Positions 62,931-64,000 of a stretch of 64,000 bases of DNA are shown here, one piece after another. The position numbers were made by a program, and so were the translations under genes. This DNA is from Chitinophaga polysaccharea (GTDB taxonomy: Bacteria > Bacteroidota > Bacteroidia > Chitinophagales > Chitinophagaceae), in contig NZ_VIWO01000007.1 of NCBI RefSeq assembly GCF_007829335.1, positions 248,001 to 312,000 on the forward strand, given 5' to 3'. Every line of letters starts with the position of its first letter. The first letter of the stretch is position 1. The notes under the pieces are model-generated. The model worked only from the letters and a program-made list of their open reading frames with translations. It was not told the DNA's origin and searched no databases.

Positions 62931-64000
62931 TTACATACTTATATTGATACCAACGGCATATACTTTACTCAATGGGTATAGTTTACCCGGGTCTACGCCG
63001 CCCACAATTGTTTCGGGATCAAGCATACCAGCCAGTTTTGTAATGGTGAGTAGGTTTTCTCCGGAAATAAAAATGTTACATTTCTTCATATGTACCCGGT
63101 CCACCCATACTTGCGGCAGCGTGTAAGAGAGTACTATATTCTTCAACCGCAGGTAGGCAGCACTTTGCATGTACCTGTCGGCAACCTGTTGTGTTTTCGC
63201 AGTAAATGAATTGATCGTACCGGCAGGCGCTGCATAAGGATTGGGATAGTAAGCACCCGGGTTATCCGGCGTCCAGTAGTTGAGATGTTGTTTGAAAACC
63301 GTTACCTGTGCCAGAGCGCCCGAGCCCCAGAAGTAAGCATCACCCGCTTTGGGGGCGTAATTCATTTTCCCAATGCCCTGCCACATCATATTAAATCCCC
63401 AACCTTTCCACTGGATACTTCCACTGAAGGAATAGGCATAATGTGGTGTAGTATTGCCCACAATGGTCATATCCCCCATGTCGCCCAGGCGGTTGCTGCC
63501 ACGATCTATTTTTCCATCTCCATTCAGGTCGAGGTATTTAACATCGCCAGGCATCCAGGCTACAGCCGAAAGGTAGGAATGGTTTAGTTTATTGAAAGCA
63601 GTTGCTTCGTCTGCTGTTTGTATTAATCCCCCGGTACGGTAGCCCCAGATCTCTCCAATTTGTTTCCCTTCATACCAGGAGCCGGCAGGGTCGTTGCGGG
63701 TAGGGTTCTGGTAGCTGGTCACCACTGAATGATAATCGCTGACCAATCCCCCTACGGAATAAGTGATATCCCTGGTGATACGGCCTTTCCAGCTGAGCGA
63801 CAACTCCCACCCGTTAGTGCGCAGACTGGCATTGTTGGAAGAAGGAGGTGTACCACCATACATATCTGCAATATCAAGCGAAGGCCCCAGCATATCGCGG
63901 GTAGTACGGCGATAAATATCGAAACTACCGGAAAGATGGTCGTTCAGCAGCAGGAAGTCGAGCCCCAGGTTACCGTTTTCCACTTTTTCCCAGGTCACCA
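62931..64000 (-). CDS. SusC/RagA TonB-dependent receptor, C-terminal part (cut by window edge)
   Basis: The frame is open to the window edge, so at least 356 codons of the C-terminus are present and the start lies outside. The barrel motifs of SusC are clear: WEKVENGNLGLDFLLLNDHL, DVKYLDLNGDGKIDRGSNRL, IVGNTTPHYAYSFSGSIQWK, LRLKNIVLSYTLPQVWVD, and the terminal YPLSKVYAVGINISM. A methionine near 63998 is internal and not a start. First visible gene of the second sulfatase operon. Confidence 0.92.
   Translation of the reverse strand, partial: VTWEKVENGNLGLDFLLLNDHLSGSFDIYRRTTRDMLGPSLDIADMYGGTPPSSNNASLRTNGWELSLSWKGRITRDITYSVGGLVSDYHSVVTSYQNPTRNDPAGSWYEGKQIGEIWGYRTGGLIQTADEATAFNKLNHSYLSAVAWMPGDVKYLDLNGDGKIDRGSNRLGDMGDMTIVGNTTPHYAYSFSGSIQWKGWGFNMMWQGIGKMNYAPKAGDAYFWGSGALAQVTVFKQHLNYWTPDNPGAYYPNPYAAPAGTINSFTAKTQQVADRYMQSAAYLRLKNIVLSYTLPQVWVDRVHMKKCNIFISGENLLTITKLAGMLDPETIVGGVDPGKLYPLSKVYAVGINISM

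Overview
The window looks like a chromosomal segment of a Chitinophaga-like member of the Bacteroidota (family Chitinophagaceae). This is inferred from six SusC-type TonB-dependent receptors (two cut by the window edges), five SusD lipoproteins, two ECF sigma/FecR pairs, a 1357-residue hybrid two-component sensor, and promoters of the Bacteroidota type (TTTG, about 19-20 nt, TAnnTTTG). No insertion sequence, CRISPR array, rRNA or origin was seen.

Layout. 1-2.35 kb: start of a SusC gene behind a FecR anti-sigma gene, with a divergent ECF sigma gene. 2.4-5.3 kb: small membrane and secreted proteins, a DUF4267 protein, a Crp-like regulator and a very acidic small protein. 5.3-14.0 kb (minus strand): ECF sigma, FecR, STN-type SusC, SusD, cyanophycinase-family lipoprotein and isoaspartyl peptidase, read here as an uptake locus for cyanophycin or another aspartyl peptide. 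14.1-15.6 kb: polytopic membrane protein of glycosyltransferase type. 15.8-16.4 kb: tRNA-Gln(CTG) followed by two decayed gene remnants. 16.5-29.1 kb (plus): hybrid sensor, SusC, SusD, IPT/TIG lipoprotein, clan GH-A glycosidase and a SUKH protein, ending in a long inverted repeat. 29.3-33.9 kb: orphan SusC/SusD pair. 34-36.8 kb: secreted propeller-like protein and an FAD oxidoreductase.

36.8-45.5 kb (minus) holds the most striking locus: SusC, SusD, arylsulfatase, a 40-residue membrane protein and a sterol-desaturase-family hydroxylase. They lie behind a near-perfect promoter with an inverted repeat at the start site and a 28-codon leader ORF that ends in six consecutive cysteine codons. This is the arrangement expected of a cysteine-responsive (sulfur-starvation) attenuator in front of a sulfate-scavenging operon.

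45.5-53.4 kb: GH43 lipoprotein, PAS-LuxR regulator divergent from a DUF1349 protein with abutting promoters, an S24/LexA-like repressor lacking both catalytic residues, a separated DUF433/DUF5615 pair, tRNA-Gln(TTG), small membrane proteins and a TPR-HTH regulator. 53.4-59.1 kb: a possible short RNA, a GntR-TauE-DUF1634 operon, thioesterase, TerC, AraC regulator and a PRISE-type SDR. 59.1-64 kb (minus): a second sulfatase locus (SusC cut by the window end, SusD, BACON lipoprotein, sulfatase).

Functions are assigned from motifs read by eye. Substrates of the SusC/SusD loci are inferences from neighbouring enzymes.
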